Source: Xanthomonas bonasiae
GTDB lineage: Bacteria; Pseudomonadota; Gammaproteobacteria; Xanthomonadales; Xanthomonadaceae
Direction: 5' to 3'
DNA length: 64,000 nucleotides
NCBI RefSeq assembly: GCF_017163705.1
Contig: NZ_JAFIWB010000005.1
Coordinates: forward strand, 1 to 64,000
The translations under genes and the position numbers were made by a program. Below are positions 7,525 to 15,833 of this stretch, one piece after another. Within the stretch, counting starts at the first letter, position 1. The number at the start of each line of letters is the position of its first letter. The notes beneath the pieces are model-generated. The model worked only from the letters and a program-made list of their open reading frames with translations, was not told the DNA's origin and searched no databases.

Positions 7525-8265
7525 GGATATCGCTCCAGGGTGGGTGCAGCGTCTTCCCGGCGCTCGGCGCCGGACGTTCCGCCATCGCCGCAGCAGATTG
7601 CCGCAGCGATCGCATCATCGCGTCGAATGGCGCTGCGCGCTGCAGCGATCCGATGCGCACCGCACTGCCGGCACTGGCCCGCGCTGCCGATGCGGTGGCA
7701 GCGTCGCTCGCGTGTGCGGACGATGCGCCGCGCTACCGGCGCATGCGCGTTCAATCGCGCCGGCCGCAGCGGCCCGAGCCACTGCGCGACAGCAGCGCAG
7801 CGATCGTGTGCAGGCGCCGGCTCATCCAGCCGGCTGCCGGGCGCGCACGCGCCGACGGGATCTCCGGGAGGTCGAACAGCGCCTGCTCACCCGGACGCAA
7901 TGCGGGCGAGGAAGCGGAAGGTGTGGGATGGTGCGGCTTCATGGGGAGGCCTGGCGGGGGTGGCAGAGCATTGGGGGACGAACGGCACGACACGATGCGG
8001 CATTGTTGCTACGCGACAGCGACGGGTTGGCGCTGCCGTCGCTGTCTGTCCGGAACGCCATTTCGGAACGTGTTGTATAAAAACCAAACTGTACGGTTCT
8101 ATTATTGAGCGGCCGTCCATTGCTGTCAACACGAAACCCAGCAAGCAGTTCAGCTCGCAGCGACCATTCGATGCCCTCGTGTCTTCCCGCTATGCCGAAG
8201 CGGCCGGGCTTGTTGGATCGCCTTGCTGCCTTCGTCGCGGATGACGTTTCCCCGTATTGCCGACC
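7525..8265. other. Gene-poor 741-bp interval
   Basis: No convincing coding sequence on either strand. Short frames (for example on the minus strand at 7751-7993) lack a ribosome binding site and recognisable protein features. The interval becomes less GC-rich toward 8065-8110, where a TATAA-like stretch and a palindrome occur (separate entry). It may be a decayed gene and its promoter. Confidence 0.5.
8087..8098. promoter_or_regulatory. TetR-type operator-like palindrome with promoter-like AT patch
   Basis: AACTGTACGGTT is palindromic apart from one mirrored pair and is preceded by TGTTGTATAAAAACC at 8071-8085. Such motifs are typical of divergent promoters controlled by TetR-family repressors, but no TetR gene or target operon lies beside it here. 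It may be a remnant of a deleted regulator/efflux locus or a chance match. Confidence 0.35.
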
Positions 8266-9177
8266 TCAGCCGCAGGCCCAGTCGAACCGCATGTCCTTGA
8301 AGTCCAGTTGCGCATTGCCGCCGCCGAAGTTGTAGCCGCCGAAGTCCTCCTCGAACCCGATGTAGTACGGGCTGAATTCCGGCACGTTCTGCACCGGGCG
8401 CATGGTGCCGCCGAGGTGGTTGGCGGCGTGGCCGGCAGCCCAGTCGTGTTCGCGGTAGTTCTCCGTCGCGATCTCGCCGTCCAGCCAGTAGTGGAACGGC
8501 TGGTAGTCGCCATCGCCGGGCGTATCGCCGAAGTATTCCCGCGGCGGCTTGCCGGCGTTGGGATCGTTGGCGCGCGCGCTCAGCTTGAACGGGCGATGGA
8601 CGGTGTGCGGGTCGCGCGCTTCCGGCAGCGGTATCTCCCGCCGCTCCCACGCAGCGAAGCCGGCCGCCGCCCCGGCGCCGAACCACTGCGGCACGGCCAA
8701 CACGTGCTGCAGCGGACTGTCCACCAGCGGCGGCGGTGGGCAAGGTGGGCCATCGACTTCGTCCTGGCTCAGCAGGATCACCGCGTAGGCGCAGCCCAGG
8801 ATGTCGCGCATCCGCGACAGCCGCGGATGCGCCTGCCGCGCGCGTTCCCAGAAGGGCAGCAGCGCCGCGTCGTCCGGCGGCAGCGGGCTTGGCGCATCGA
8901 CCACGTCTTCCATGCCATCCGGCCCGCCGATCGGCCCGCCGTCGTTGTGATCCAGCGAAGTGGCGAAGAACGACAGCGCCACCACGTCGGCACCATGCAC
9001 GCGATAGTCCGCCGGTAGCCGCAGGGTGAAGCCGTGCAGCATCGGATAGCCGCTGTGCGGATCCAGCGGCCACTGCGCCAGGCGAATCCCGGGCGGCAGC
9101 CCGAAGCACCAGCCATCGCTGTCGTGCGCCGGTGGGCCGCTTTGCCAGTCGCCCAGGGTGATGTCGTAGGCCTGCAT
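8266..9177 (-). CDS. Cytoplasmic hypothetical protein, possibly YwqG/DUF1963-like
   Basis: A 303-residue soluble protein starting at the ATG at 9177 after GGGAG. No signal peptide or membrane segment is visible. The ending GGGNAQLDFKDMRFDWACG resembles the close of YwqG/DUF1963 proteins, where a Gly-rich turn precedes a terminal strand and Cys-Gly. The middle is rich in Trp, Pro and acidic residues (PLDPHSGYPMLHGFTL, YWLDGEIATENYREHDW). The family link is weak and the function unknown. It is on the same strand as the LprI-like gene downstream, 142 bp away. Confidence 0.65.
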   Translation of the reverse strand: MQAYDITLGDWQSGPPAHDSDGWCFGLPPGIRLAQWPLDPHSGYPMLHGFTLRLPADYRVHGADVVALSFFATSLDHNDGGPIGGPDGMEDVVDAPSPLPPDDAALLPFWERARQAHPRLSRMRDILGCAYAVILLSQDEVDGPPCPPPPLVDSPLQHVLAVPQWFGAGAAAGFAAWERREIPLPEARDPHTVHRPFKLSARANDPNAGKPPREYFGDTPGDGDYQPFHYWLDGEIATENYREHDWAAGHAANHLGGTMRPVQNVPEFSPYYIGFEEDFGGYNFGGGNAQLDFKDMRFDWACG

Positions 9178-9319
9178 GGGGTGCTCCCGAGGGGTTGTCG
9201 GAATTGCGCGCAGCAGCTCGCGTGCACTCACCATGCCGGGATGCGCCGCGCCGTGTACTGGCCACAGAGTCCATGCTGCAGCGCCCACCGGATCGGGCGC
9301 TGCGCGTGTGTTCTCTGCC

Positions 9320-9817
9320 TCAGGGATTTGTACGCGTGTACTTCTCCAGCTCGTCGGCGCGCGAGCTGACCCGCTCCAGCGCGGCTTCCGCGCTCTGCAA
9401 GGCCGCCGCCTGTCCGTGGCCACCGAGTGCCTTGTCCAGATCCCTCGCCTGCGCGTCGGACTGCAGCCAGGTGTATTGCGCATCCATCAGCGTGGCCCGG
9501 TCGCGACCACCCAGCCGATAGCGCAGGGTGTCGTAAGCCTTGGTCATGCGCTGTTCCTGCAGCCTGCGTTCGCGCTCGATGCAGCGCTGTTGATCGTAGA
9601 CGCCGCTGGCCTGCTTGCGGCAGTCCAGGTAGGCCGCGGACAAGCCCTTGGATGCCCCTGCGTTCTCCGACTGCTGCTGTTCTTGCATCTGTTGCTGCTG
9701 CAGTTGCATCTGTTGCTGTTCCTGGTCCTGCTGCGCGCTCGCTTCGGCGCTGGCGGCCGCAGTGGCCAGCAACACTACCCACAACAGCCAGCTGCGCTTG
9801 TTTTCCCTGGTACCCAT
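9320..9817 (-). CDS. LprI/DUF1311-like periplasmic protein with Gln-rich linker (paralogue 1)
   Basis: A 165-residue exported protein. The ATG at 9817 has AAGGGGAAGGA just upstream. A signal peptide (to about residue 29, SAEASA-QQ) is followed by a Gln/Met-rich stretch and then a DUF1311 (LprI N-terminal-like) domain: KGLSAAYLDCRKQASG, QQRCIERE, YDTLRYRL, LMDAQYTWLQSDAQ, ADELEKY. LprI of Mycobacterium is a lysozyme inhibitor. The paralogue at 12682-13122 shares the same motifs in the same order and a similar upstream region. It lies near the peptidoglycan-targeting effector, so it may be a spare or diverged immunity protein; that is inference. Confidence 0.8.
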   Translation of the reverse strand: MGTRENKRSWLLWVVLLATAAASAEASAQQDQEQQQMQLQQQQMQEQQQSENAGASKGLSAAYLDCRKQASGVYDQQRCIERERRLQEQRMTKAYDTLRYRLGGRDRATLMDAQYTWLQSDAQARDLDKALGGHGQAAALQSAEAALERVSSRADELEKYTRTNP

Positions 9818-10042
9818 GCGTCCTTCCCCTTGTCTCGTATCCATGTGCGGAGACAGCTTTACAAGCCCGCGGTTAATGTTTTGCTAAGGATACGGCGCGC
9901 AGCCATGGACTTGGAGATGAGGCGCACGGATCGCCGATGTAGCGCGGCTATACTTCGAGCGCTTTTTCGTCTCGCGACGCTCGATCTGCCCAGGACCATG
10001 GATCGGTTCGCGCGCTCTCACTGGACGCGTCCCTGGAGTGCC

Positions 10043-10777
10043 ATGACTTCCAAGCTCTTGCCATTCGTGCTGGCCACCGCGCTGCTGGCCGCTTGCCAGC
10101 CCGAACAAGGCTCCGTGGCGGCATCTGCGGCGGCCGCGCCTGCCGCCGCCATCGCCGACCCGATGCCCGCAACGCCGGCAAGCGCAGCGGTGGCGCCTGC
10201 GTCGGGCGATGCCACGCCTGCCCCGGCATCCTCGCTGCGCGCGGCGCTGACGGTCCTTGCCGCCGCGCAGCCGCCTTCCTGGGCGCAGGTGAAGGCGGTT
10301 CCCGGTCTGGGCGAACTGGCGCCGGCAGACGGGGTACGAATCTACCCGGTGGCTGTCCGCGGCAAGACCACCCTGGCGGGATTCGGCGAAGCGCCGCTGC
10401 CGGACGGCAAGGTGGGAGCGGATGCCGGAACACGCATGGGCAACGCCGGCGAGGCCAGCGTGACCTTCGCCGGCGATGCGGCGACGGCGTTGCTGTTGGT
10501 AGTGCGCAAGTTCTATCCGGGCACGGACTACGCCAAGGTCTTGCGTGCGCAATTGCGCGCCGGCGACCGGGTGGTGCGCCGCGATGGCGTCTGCGACGAC
10601 AGCATCCCTTCGCCTGCGCCGGCCGCCATGGAGTATTGGGTGGCGCTGGAGGGCGCCGAGCGGCCGCTGGCGGTCACCGCTTCGACGGTGGACGGCGGCA
10701 ACAACGGGCCGGGCTATACCGATTTCGAATTCAGGCGCGGCGGCGCCAATGTCGCGCTGGCGCAGTGTGCCCAGTAG
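10043..10777 (+). CDS. Putative lipoprotein of unknown function
   Basis: A 244-residue protein with a lipoprotein signal (MTSKLLPFVLATALLAAC, lipobox LLAAC), so it is probably anchored in the periplasm. An Ala/Pro-rich linker (about residues 20-65) precedes a globular domain containing two more cysteines. The ATG at 10043 has GGAG 6 nt upstream. It is transcribed against the effector operon and lies between that operon and the second LprI-like gene. I recognise no family. Its place between effector and LprI genes makes an immunity role conceivable but unproven. Confidence 0.7.
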   Translation: MTSKLLPFVLATALLAACQPEQGSVAASAAAAPAAAIADPMPATPASAAVAPASGDATPAPASSLRAALTVLAAAQPPSWAQVKAVPGLGELAPADGVRIYPVAVRGKTTLAGFGEAPLPDGKVGADAGTRMGNAGEASVTFAGDAATALLLVVRKFYPGTDYAKVLRAQLRAGDRVVRRDGVCDDSIPSPAPAAMEYWVALEGAERPLAVTASTVDGGNNGPGYTDFEFRRGGANVALAQCAQ

Positions 10778-10895
10778 CATTCATGGTTTCGCATATCTCC
10801 TGGATTGCCTGCTCGTAGGCGCGCTGCAAGGCGTTGCATCGTAAGAACTCCATGCAAGTCACACTGACCCGCACGGAGTCCAACGGCATATCGGT

Positions 10896-12650
10896 TCAGA
10901 CTGCCATGGTACGTGCGCCATTCGCCTGAGTTTGTTGCTGCGAACGCTCCAGTTCACGAGCGTGTTCGGCGAACAGCGCCTCCCGTGCCCGCTCGCTGCT
11001 GTCCTGCAGCGTTTGATTTATCGCTTGCGCGGTACTTATCGGGTCGGTTGTGCGGTTCAGTGACGCCTCATCACGCACGCCGCTCACCTGCACTGCGCGA
11101 GCCATGGAGCCATCACCGTTCAACTCGACGCGGTCGACACTGGTTAGGCCGTTGTGGATTGCCTGCGCCGAGAGAGCGCCCGCCAGGCATTCGCTATGGA
11201 TCCCCGGTTGGATGCCACGCGCGGCTTCGATACCGTGCACCTTTTCCAGCATTTGCTGGAAAAGGGTGTGGCGGCTGTGGTTCGGATCAGACAACAGCGG
11301 AGCATTGTGTATGGGCGCTGCTCCGGGCTGCTGCAGTTGCGATGCTTTTTGCGCCACAGCTTGCGACGTGCTGGGATCGGCGATCCCCGTTGGCGTCAAT
11401 CCGTTTGCTTCCTGAAACGACTGGACTGCTTGCCGCGTGCCGTCACCGAGATAACCGTCCACACTAAAGGGTTTGCCGGTCGCATCGGTGAAACCTAGCT
11501 TGGCCAAGTTCGCTTGCAGGTCTCGTGCTTGTTGATCGATGAGGCCCAAGGTTGCCGGTCCGGCCTTGCCGTCCACCGGCGTCAGGCCATTGGACCGTTG
11601 GAACGTCTCCACGGCATGCTTGGTTGATGCGTCAAACTGTTGGTCCACCTGCAAGGCATTGCCATTGACATCGGTATATCCAAGCACGCTCAAGTTGGAT
11701 TCCAGTTTGCGCACCTCTTTGCCAATCGAACCCTCCTTGAGTAGCCCGGAGGTCTGTCGAGTGGGCGACGCGTTCACCAACTCCAGCGCCTTCTGTACGT
11801 CCGGATCGCTACGTTCGGTGGAAGGATCGAAATCTTTGCCGCTGACCTTGGCATGCGCTCGATCCAGCGCTTCTCGATTGTTTGCGTAACCGTTCTCGTA
11901 CTTTTCAGCCACGTTGGCTGCTTTAGGGCCATCGTAGTAGCGGTAGGTTTCGCGTATCTCGTCAGCCTTGGCGCGCAGGGCGTCGTAATCGCCGCCATCC
12001 TTCAATACCTTTTCAAGTTTTGGCAATTGGCTCGGCAACTGGTTCGCGGTCTTCGCCAACAGGCTTATCGCTTCGAAGCGGCGGTCCTCGCTTATGTTGC
12101 TGCCACTAGCATCCAGGATCGACATCGCGGTCTGCGTAGCGTTTCTGACCTGGGGATAGTCGATATTGCTATGGATCCACTGCTTGCCCTCGGCAGAGCC
12201 GGCCCATGCATTGATACTGTCGCGGGTTCCTGTATCGATAAAATTCAGAGATGTCCGCCCGTTAAGGCCGTTGCCATGACTCAGCAAATCGCTGCGCAGC
12301 GCGGACTGATCTTCAGTGAAAGGGAGGTTGTGCGCCTTTGCATAAGCGGATGCCTGCTGGATCACGGCATCGACGTACGTCTGCTCGCCGGGTTGTAAGG
12401 TTCGGTTATCTATCGAACCCAGAGGCCAGGTGCCGCGCTGACCGAAATCGACCTGGATGGCGCCGAGGCTATAGCCGCTGTTCTGCGCGACCTTTCCGAC
12501 CTGGCCCCAGTTCGGTTCGGATGTGCCGACGGTGACGCCGGCAATCGCGAGATGATAAGACGCCGCGCCACCTTCGGTGCCGCGTCCTACGGAAAAGTAC
12601 ACTGCGCCCGAGACCGTATCGAGGTTTCGGGTGTCGATGTTGTCAGCCAT
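10896..12650 (-). CDS. Type IV secretion effector: lysozyme-like region, two PGBDs, C-terminal XVIPCD
   Basis: A 584-residue protein without a signal peptide. Residues 1-180 resemble the enzymatic part of Xanthomonas peptidoglycan-degrading effectors (NSGYSLGAIQVDFGQ at 57-71). Residues ~185-300 are helical. Two peptidoglycan-binding domains follow (about 304-372 and 373-437; VETFQRSNGLTPVDGKAG, VQSFQEANGLTPTG). Residues 449-584 form an XVIPCD: PLLSDPNHSRHTLFQQ, GLTSVDRVELNGDGS and a Gln-rich tail. In Xanthomonas citri this domain is recognised by VirD4 and sends toxins through the antibacterial type IV system. The LprI-like gene 31 bp upstream is the likely immunity partner. Third-position GC looks lower than in neighbours, suggesting transfer. 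AAAAGGA precedes the ATG. The precise bond cleaved is unknown. Confidence 0.88.
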   Translation of the reverse strand: MADNIDTRNLDTVSGAVYFSVGRGTEGGAASYHLAIAGVTVGTSEPNWGQVGKVAQNSGYSLGAIQVDFGQRGTWPLGSIDNRTLQPGEQTYVDAVIQQASAYAKAHNLPFTEDQSALRSDLLSHGNGLNGRTSLNFIDTGTRDSINAWAGSAEGKQWIHSNIDYPQVRNATQTAMSILDASGSNISEDRRFEAISLLAKTANQLPSQLPKLEKVLKDGGDYDALRAKADEIRETYRYYDGPKAANVAEKYENGYANNREALDRAHAKVSGKDFDPSTERSDPDVQKALELVNASPTRQTSGLLKEGSIGKEVRKLESNLSVLGYTDVNGNALQVDQQFDASTKHAVETFQRSNGLTPVDGKAGPATLGLIDQQARDLQANLAKLGFTDATGKPFSVDGYLGDGTRQAVQSFQEANGLTPTGIADPSTSQAVAQKASQLQQPGAAPIHNAPLLSDPNHSRHTLFQQMLEKVHGIEAARGIQPGIHSECLAGALSAQAIHNGLTSVDRVELNGDGSMARAVQVSGVRDEASLNRTTDPISTAQAINQTLQDSSERAREALFAEHARELERSQQQTQANGARTMAV

Positions 12651-12681
12651 AAGATATCCTTTTCTTATATGGAACGTCGAT

Positions 12682-13122
12682 TCAATTGATCAGGCGAAGA
12701 TACTTCTCGAGCTGATCGGCACGGACGCAGAGCCGGAACAATGCAGCTTCGCCTCCGTCCAGGTTTTCCGCTTGGGTATTGCCATAAATAGCCGCTTCGA
12801 GGTTGCCATCCTTGGTCCTGGATTGCAGCCAAGCGCGTTGGGCATCGACCAATTTGGCCTTGCCATCGGCATTGAGAGCCGCCATCAGTTGCTTGTACAC
12901 CTTGTTCAGGCGCTTGTCCTGCACGCTTTGTTCCTGCGAAATGCAGGCCGCTTGCTCGACTGCGCCCCGTGCTTGCTGTTGGCAAGCGAGGTAGGCGGCG
13001 GACAGGCCCTTAGGAGAAGCGGGGCCACTGTGCGTTTGATCTGTAGCGCTGGCCCATGCGGAGAAACCGATGGACAACATCGCCAGCGTCAGCAGACGGC
13101 TCTTGATTCCCTTGCTTGCCAC
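12682..13122 (-). CDS. LprI/DUF1311-like putative immunity protein (paralogue 2)
   Basis: A 146-residue protein with a GTG start at 13122 behind AAGGAG. A signal peptide (MASKGIKSRLLTLAMLSIGF, cut near ASA) places it in the periplasm. The DUF1311/LprI domain has KGLSAAYLACQQQARG, AACISQEQSVQDKRLNKVY, LVDAQRAWLQSR and RADQLEKYLRL with paired cysteines. The effector gene starts 31 bp downstream on the same strand, the usual order for Xanthomonadales T4SS effector/immunity pairs. LprI proteins inhibit lysozyme, so inhibiting the lysozyme-like toxin in the periplasm is the natural hypothesis. A paralogue lies at 9320-9817. Confidence 0.82.
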   Translation of the reverse strand: MASKGIKSRLLTLAMLSIGFSAWASATDQTHSGPASPKGLSAAYLACQQQARGAVEQAACISQEQSVQDKRLNKVYKQLMAALNADGKAKLVDAQRAWLQSRTKDGNLEAAIYGNTQAENLDGGEAALFRLCVRADQLEKYLRLIN

Positions 13123-13265
13123 GTGTCGCTCCTTGTGATTTGGCCTGACCTACCCAGACAGCGAGCTTCGCAAAGCCTCGGTTAATATATCGTTGACGGA
13201 TGCAGGTCTGGCCATTTGGTTGCCTGGCTGGTGTGTGTGTCTCCTCTCCCCAACAACGCCCGCTC

Positions 13266-14168
13266 ATGTTTCCCAACACCTTGCTGGTCCGCACCCTGTT
13301 CGCCCTGGCGCCGCTGTTCGCGGGCACCGCCCATGCCAACGACACCAGCTTCGGCGATGCCAATGGCACCATCCAGCTGATCCAGCAGCCGGATATCCGC
13401 ATGAGCAAGGAGGCCTTGTTCATCAGCGAGGACCTGGTGCGGGTGGACTACGTGTTCACCAACACCAGTACGCGCGATCTGGTGGTGCCGATCGCATTCC
13501 CGATGCCGCCGATGTACTTCGGCATGGCCGACCACAGCGAACTGACCGAGTTCAAGCTGTGGGTGGACGGCAAGCCGGTCCGCACCGAGCGCAAGCTGGT
13601 GGCGCAGCTGGAGAATGGTGCCGACGTCTCGCGGCAGTGGGCCGCCAGCGGCTGGAGCAGCGACGACCTGGCCAGCTACGTCGAATCCGGCGAGACGCCG
13701 AAGGGCCGCAAGCCGCTGCCCAAGGGCTGGTTCGACCCGGATGGGCAGCCGCTTTTCACGCTCAGCGAGTATTTCACCTGGCAGCAGCCTTTTGCCGCGG
13801 GCAAGGCGGTGTCGATCCGCCACAGCTATGTGCCGAGCCTGGCGACCGGCGTGCCGCAGCCGGCCAGCGAGCTGATCCGCGACTATGCCAAGGACACCTG
13901 CATGGACGCCGGCGCGCAGCAGAGCGCACGCCGCCGCGAGGGCGAGCACGGCCTGCGGTGGAGCAACCTGCGCTACATCCTGCTGACCGGCAACAACTGG
14001 AAGGGGCCGATCCAGGACTTCCACCTGACCTTGAAGAAGCGCGCGCCGACCGACCTGGTCAGTCTGTGCTTCGATGGTGAGCTGAAGCGGACCGATCCGC
14101 TGACCTTCGAATTCGTGCAGAAGGATTTCGTGCCGAAGCAGGATCTGAACGTGCTGTTCCTGCGGTAG
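13266..14168 (+). CDS. DUF4424 family exported protein
   Basis: A 300-residue protein from the ATG at 13266 with a signal peptide (to about residue 22, AGTAHA-ND). The body matches DUF4424: MSKEALFISEDLVRVDYVFTN, PIAFPMPPMYFGM, EYFTWQQPFAAGK, ending in FVQKDFVPKQDLNVLFLR. The family is periplasmic and of unknown role, with predicted beta-rich structure. It is divergent from the LprI/effector operon, with 143 bp between the start codons. Confidence 0.85.
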   Translation: MFPNTLLVRTLFALAPLFAGTAHANDTSFGDANGTIQLIQQPDIRMSKEALFISEDLVRVDYVFTNTSTRDLVVPIAFPMPPMYFGMADHSELTEFKLWVDGKPVRTERKLVAQLENGADVSRQWAASGWSSDDLASYVESGETPKGRKPLPKGWFDPDGQPLFTLSEYFTWQQPFAAGKAVSIRHSYVPSLATGVPQPASELIRDYAKDTCMDAGAQQSARRREGEHGLRWSNLRYILLTGNNWKGPIQDFHLTLKKRAPTDLVSLCFDGELKRTDPLTFEFVQKDFVPKQDLNVLFLR

Positions 14169-14328
14169 TCGGCTGGCGCTACGCGCGGGCCGAAGCCGAC
14201 GTCCCGCTGAACGCGAGCCGGACTGCGCCGGCCATCATGGCCGCTTGCGGTAGCGGAGACGCAGGGCAATCGGGCAGCATGCGCCAGCGCCGACGGTCGA
14301 GGCTGTCGGCGACCCTTTTCGCCGGTGC

Positions 14329-15741
14329 ATGCCCATGCTCGATCCTGCCGCCGCTCGTTCCGATTCCGTCGCGCTGGTGGCGGCGCGCATCGATCGCCTG
14401 CCGGCGACGGCCACGCTGTGGCGTCTGGTCGCGTTGCTGGCGCTGGGCGGCTTCTTCGAACTGTACGACCTGTTCCAGACCGCCTACATCAGCCCGGGCC
14501 TGCTGCGCGACGGCATCTTCGCCACCGGTGCGGCGGGCGCGTTCGGCATCGCCGACCAGGCCGCGTTCGCTTCGGCCACGTTCCTGGGCCTGTTCCTCGG
14601 CGCCAGCCTGCTCAGTCCGTTCGCCGATCGCTTCGGGCGCCGTCCGGTGTTCGCCTTCGCGCTGCTCTGGTACACCGCCGCGACCGTGGCGATGGGCCTG
14701 CAGAGCACGGCGCTGGGCGTGATCGGGTGGCGTTTCGTGGTCGGCATCGGCCTGGGCATCGAGCTGGTCACCATCGATACCTATCTGTCCGAGCTGATGC
14801 CCAGGCACATGCGCGGAGCGGCCTTCGCGTTCGCGTTCTTCGTGCAGTTCCTGGCGGTGCCGGCGGTGGCGGTGAGCGCGTGGGCGCTGGTGCCGCATGC
14901 GCCGCTCGGGGTCAGCGGCTGGCGCTGGGTGGTACTGCTCAGCGGCACGTTCGCGGTGGCGATCTGGTGGCTGCGCCGGCGCCTGCCGGAATCGGCGCGC
15001 TGGTTGGCGGCACAGGGCCGGCACGCCGAGGCCGACGCGGTGCTGCGCGATCTGGAAGCGCGCTGTAGTGCCGACCTGGGGCGCGCGCTGGACCCGCCGC
15101 AGCCCGAACCGCAGGGCGCCTCCACCGCGACGCAGGGGCGTTTCGCCGCGCTGTGGAAAGCGCCCTACCGGCGCCGCGTGGTGATGCTGGTGGCGTTCCA
15201 TGTGTTCCAGGCGATCGGCTTCTTCGGCTTCGGCAACTGGTTGCCGGCGCTGTTGTCGGCGCAAGGCGCGGACAGCGTGCATGGGCTGGGCTATGCGTTC
15301 GCGATCTCGCTGGCCTATCCGCTGGCGCCGCTGCTGTTGCTGCGCGTCGCCCAGCGCTGGGAGAACAAGCGGCAGGTGGTGTGGTCGGCGCTCGGGGCGG
15401 TGCTGTTCGGCACGCTGTTCGCCTGGCAGACCCAGCCGCTGGCGATCATCGCCTGCGGCGCGGCGATCACGTTCTGCAATGCCTGGATGAGCTTCGCCTA
15501 CCACGGCTACCAGGCCGAGCTGTTCCCGACCGCATTGCGCGCACGTGCGGTGGGCTTCTGCTATTCCTTCAGCCGCCTGTCCACCGCCGGCAGCAGCCTG
15601 CTGATCGGGCTGTTGCTGGAGCGCGCCGGCAATCGTGGCGTGCTGGCCTTCATCGTCGCCAGCCTGCTGGCGGTGGCCGGGATCATCGGCATCTTCGGCC
15701 CGCGCACCCGCAACCGCACGCTGGAGCAGATCGCGGGCTAG
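14329..15741 (+). CDS. MFS transporter, sugar-porter-like
   Basis: A 470-residue inner-membrane transporter with about twelve hydrophobic segments in two halves joined by a charged loop near residues 225-275. Signature loops are present: DRFGRRPVF after TM2, the R-rich LRRRLPESARWL after TM6, and ELFPTALRARAVGF in the second half. The substrate cannot be told from sequence; sugars or organic acids are the usual cargo. It stands alone between DUF4424 and EcsC genes. Confidence 0.88.
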   Translation: MPMLDPAAARSDSVALVAARIDRLPATATLWRLVALLALGGFFELYDLFQTAYISPGLLRDGIFATGAAGAFGIADQAAFASATFLGLFLGASLLSPFADRFGRRPVFAFALLWYTAATVAMGLQSTALGVIGWRFVVGIGLGIELVTIDTYLSELMPRHMRGAAFAFAFFVQFLAVPAVAVSAWALVPHAPLGVSGWRWVVLLSGTFAVAIWWLRRRLPESARWLAAQGRHAEADAVLRDLEARCSADLGRALDPPQPEPQGASTATQGRFAALWKAPYRRRVVMLVAFHVFQAIGFFGFGNWLPALLSAQGADSVHGLGYAFAISLAYPLAPLLLLRVAQRWENKRQVVWSALGAVLFGTLFAWQTQPLAIIACGAAITFCNAWMSFAYHGYQAELFPTALRARAVGFCYSFSRLSTAGSSLLIGLLLERAGNRGVLAFIVASLLAVAGIIGIFGPRTRNRTLEQIAG

Positions 15742-15833
15742 GGCGCCTTGTTCCCGGTTTCGTCATCTGCCCTCGACAGCATCGCGGCGGTGGCCGGTGC
15801 ATGCTGTGCGCTCCCACGCCACGACTCTTGGCC

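Noticed and set aside
7751-7993. 80-codon minus-strand frame in the 7525-8265 gap
   Set aside because: No ribosome binding site and no hydrophobic or conserved-looking segment; left unannotated.
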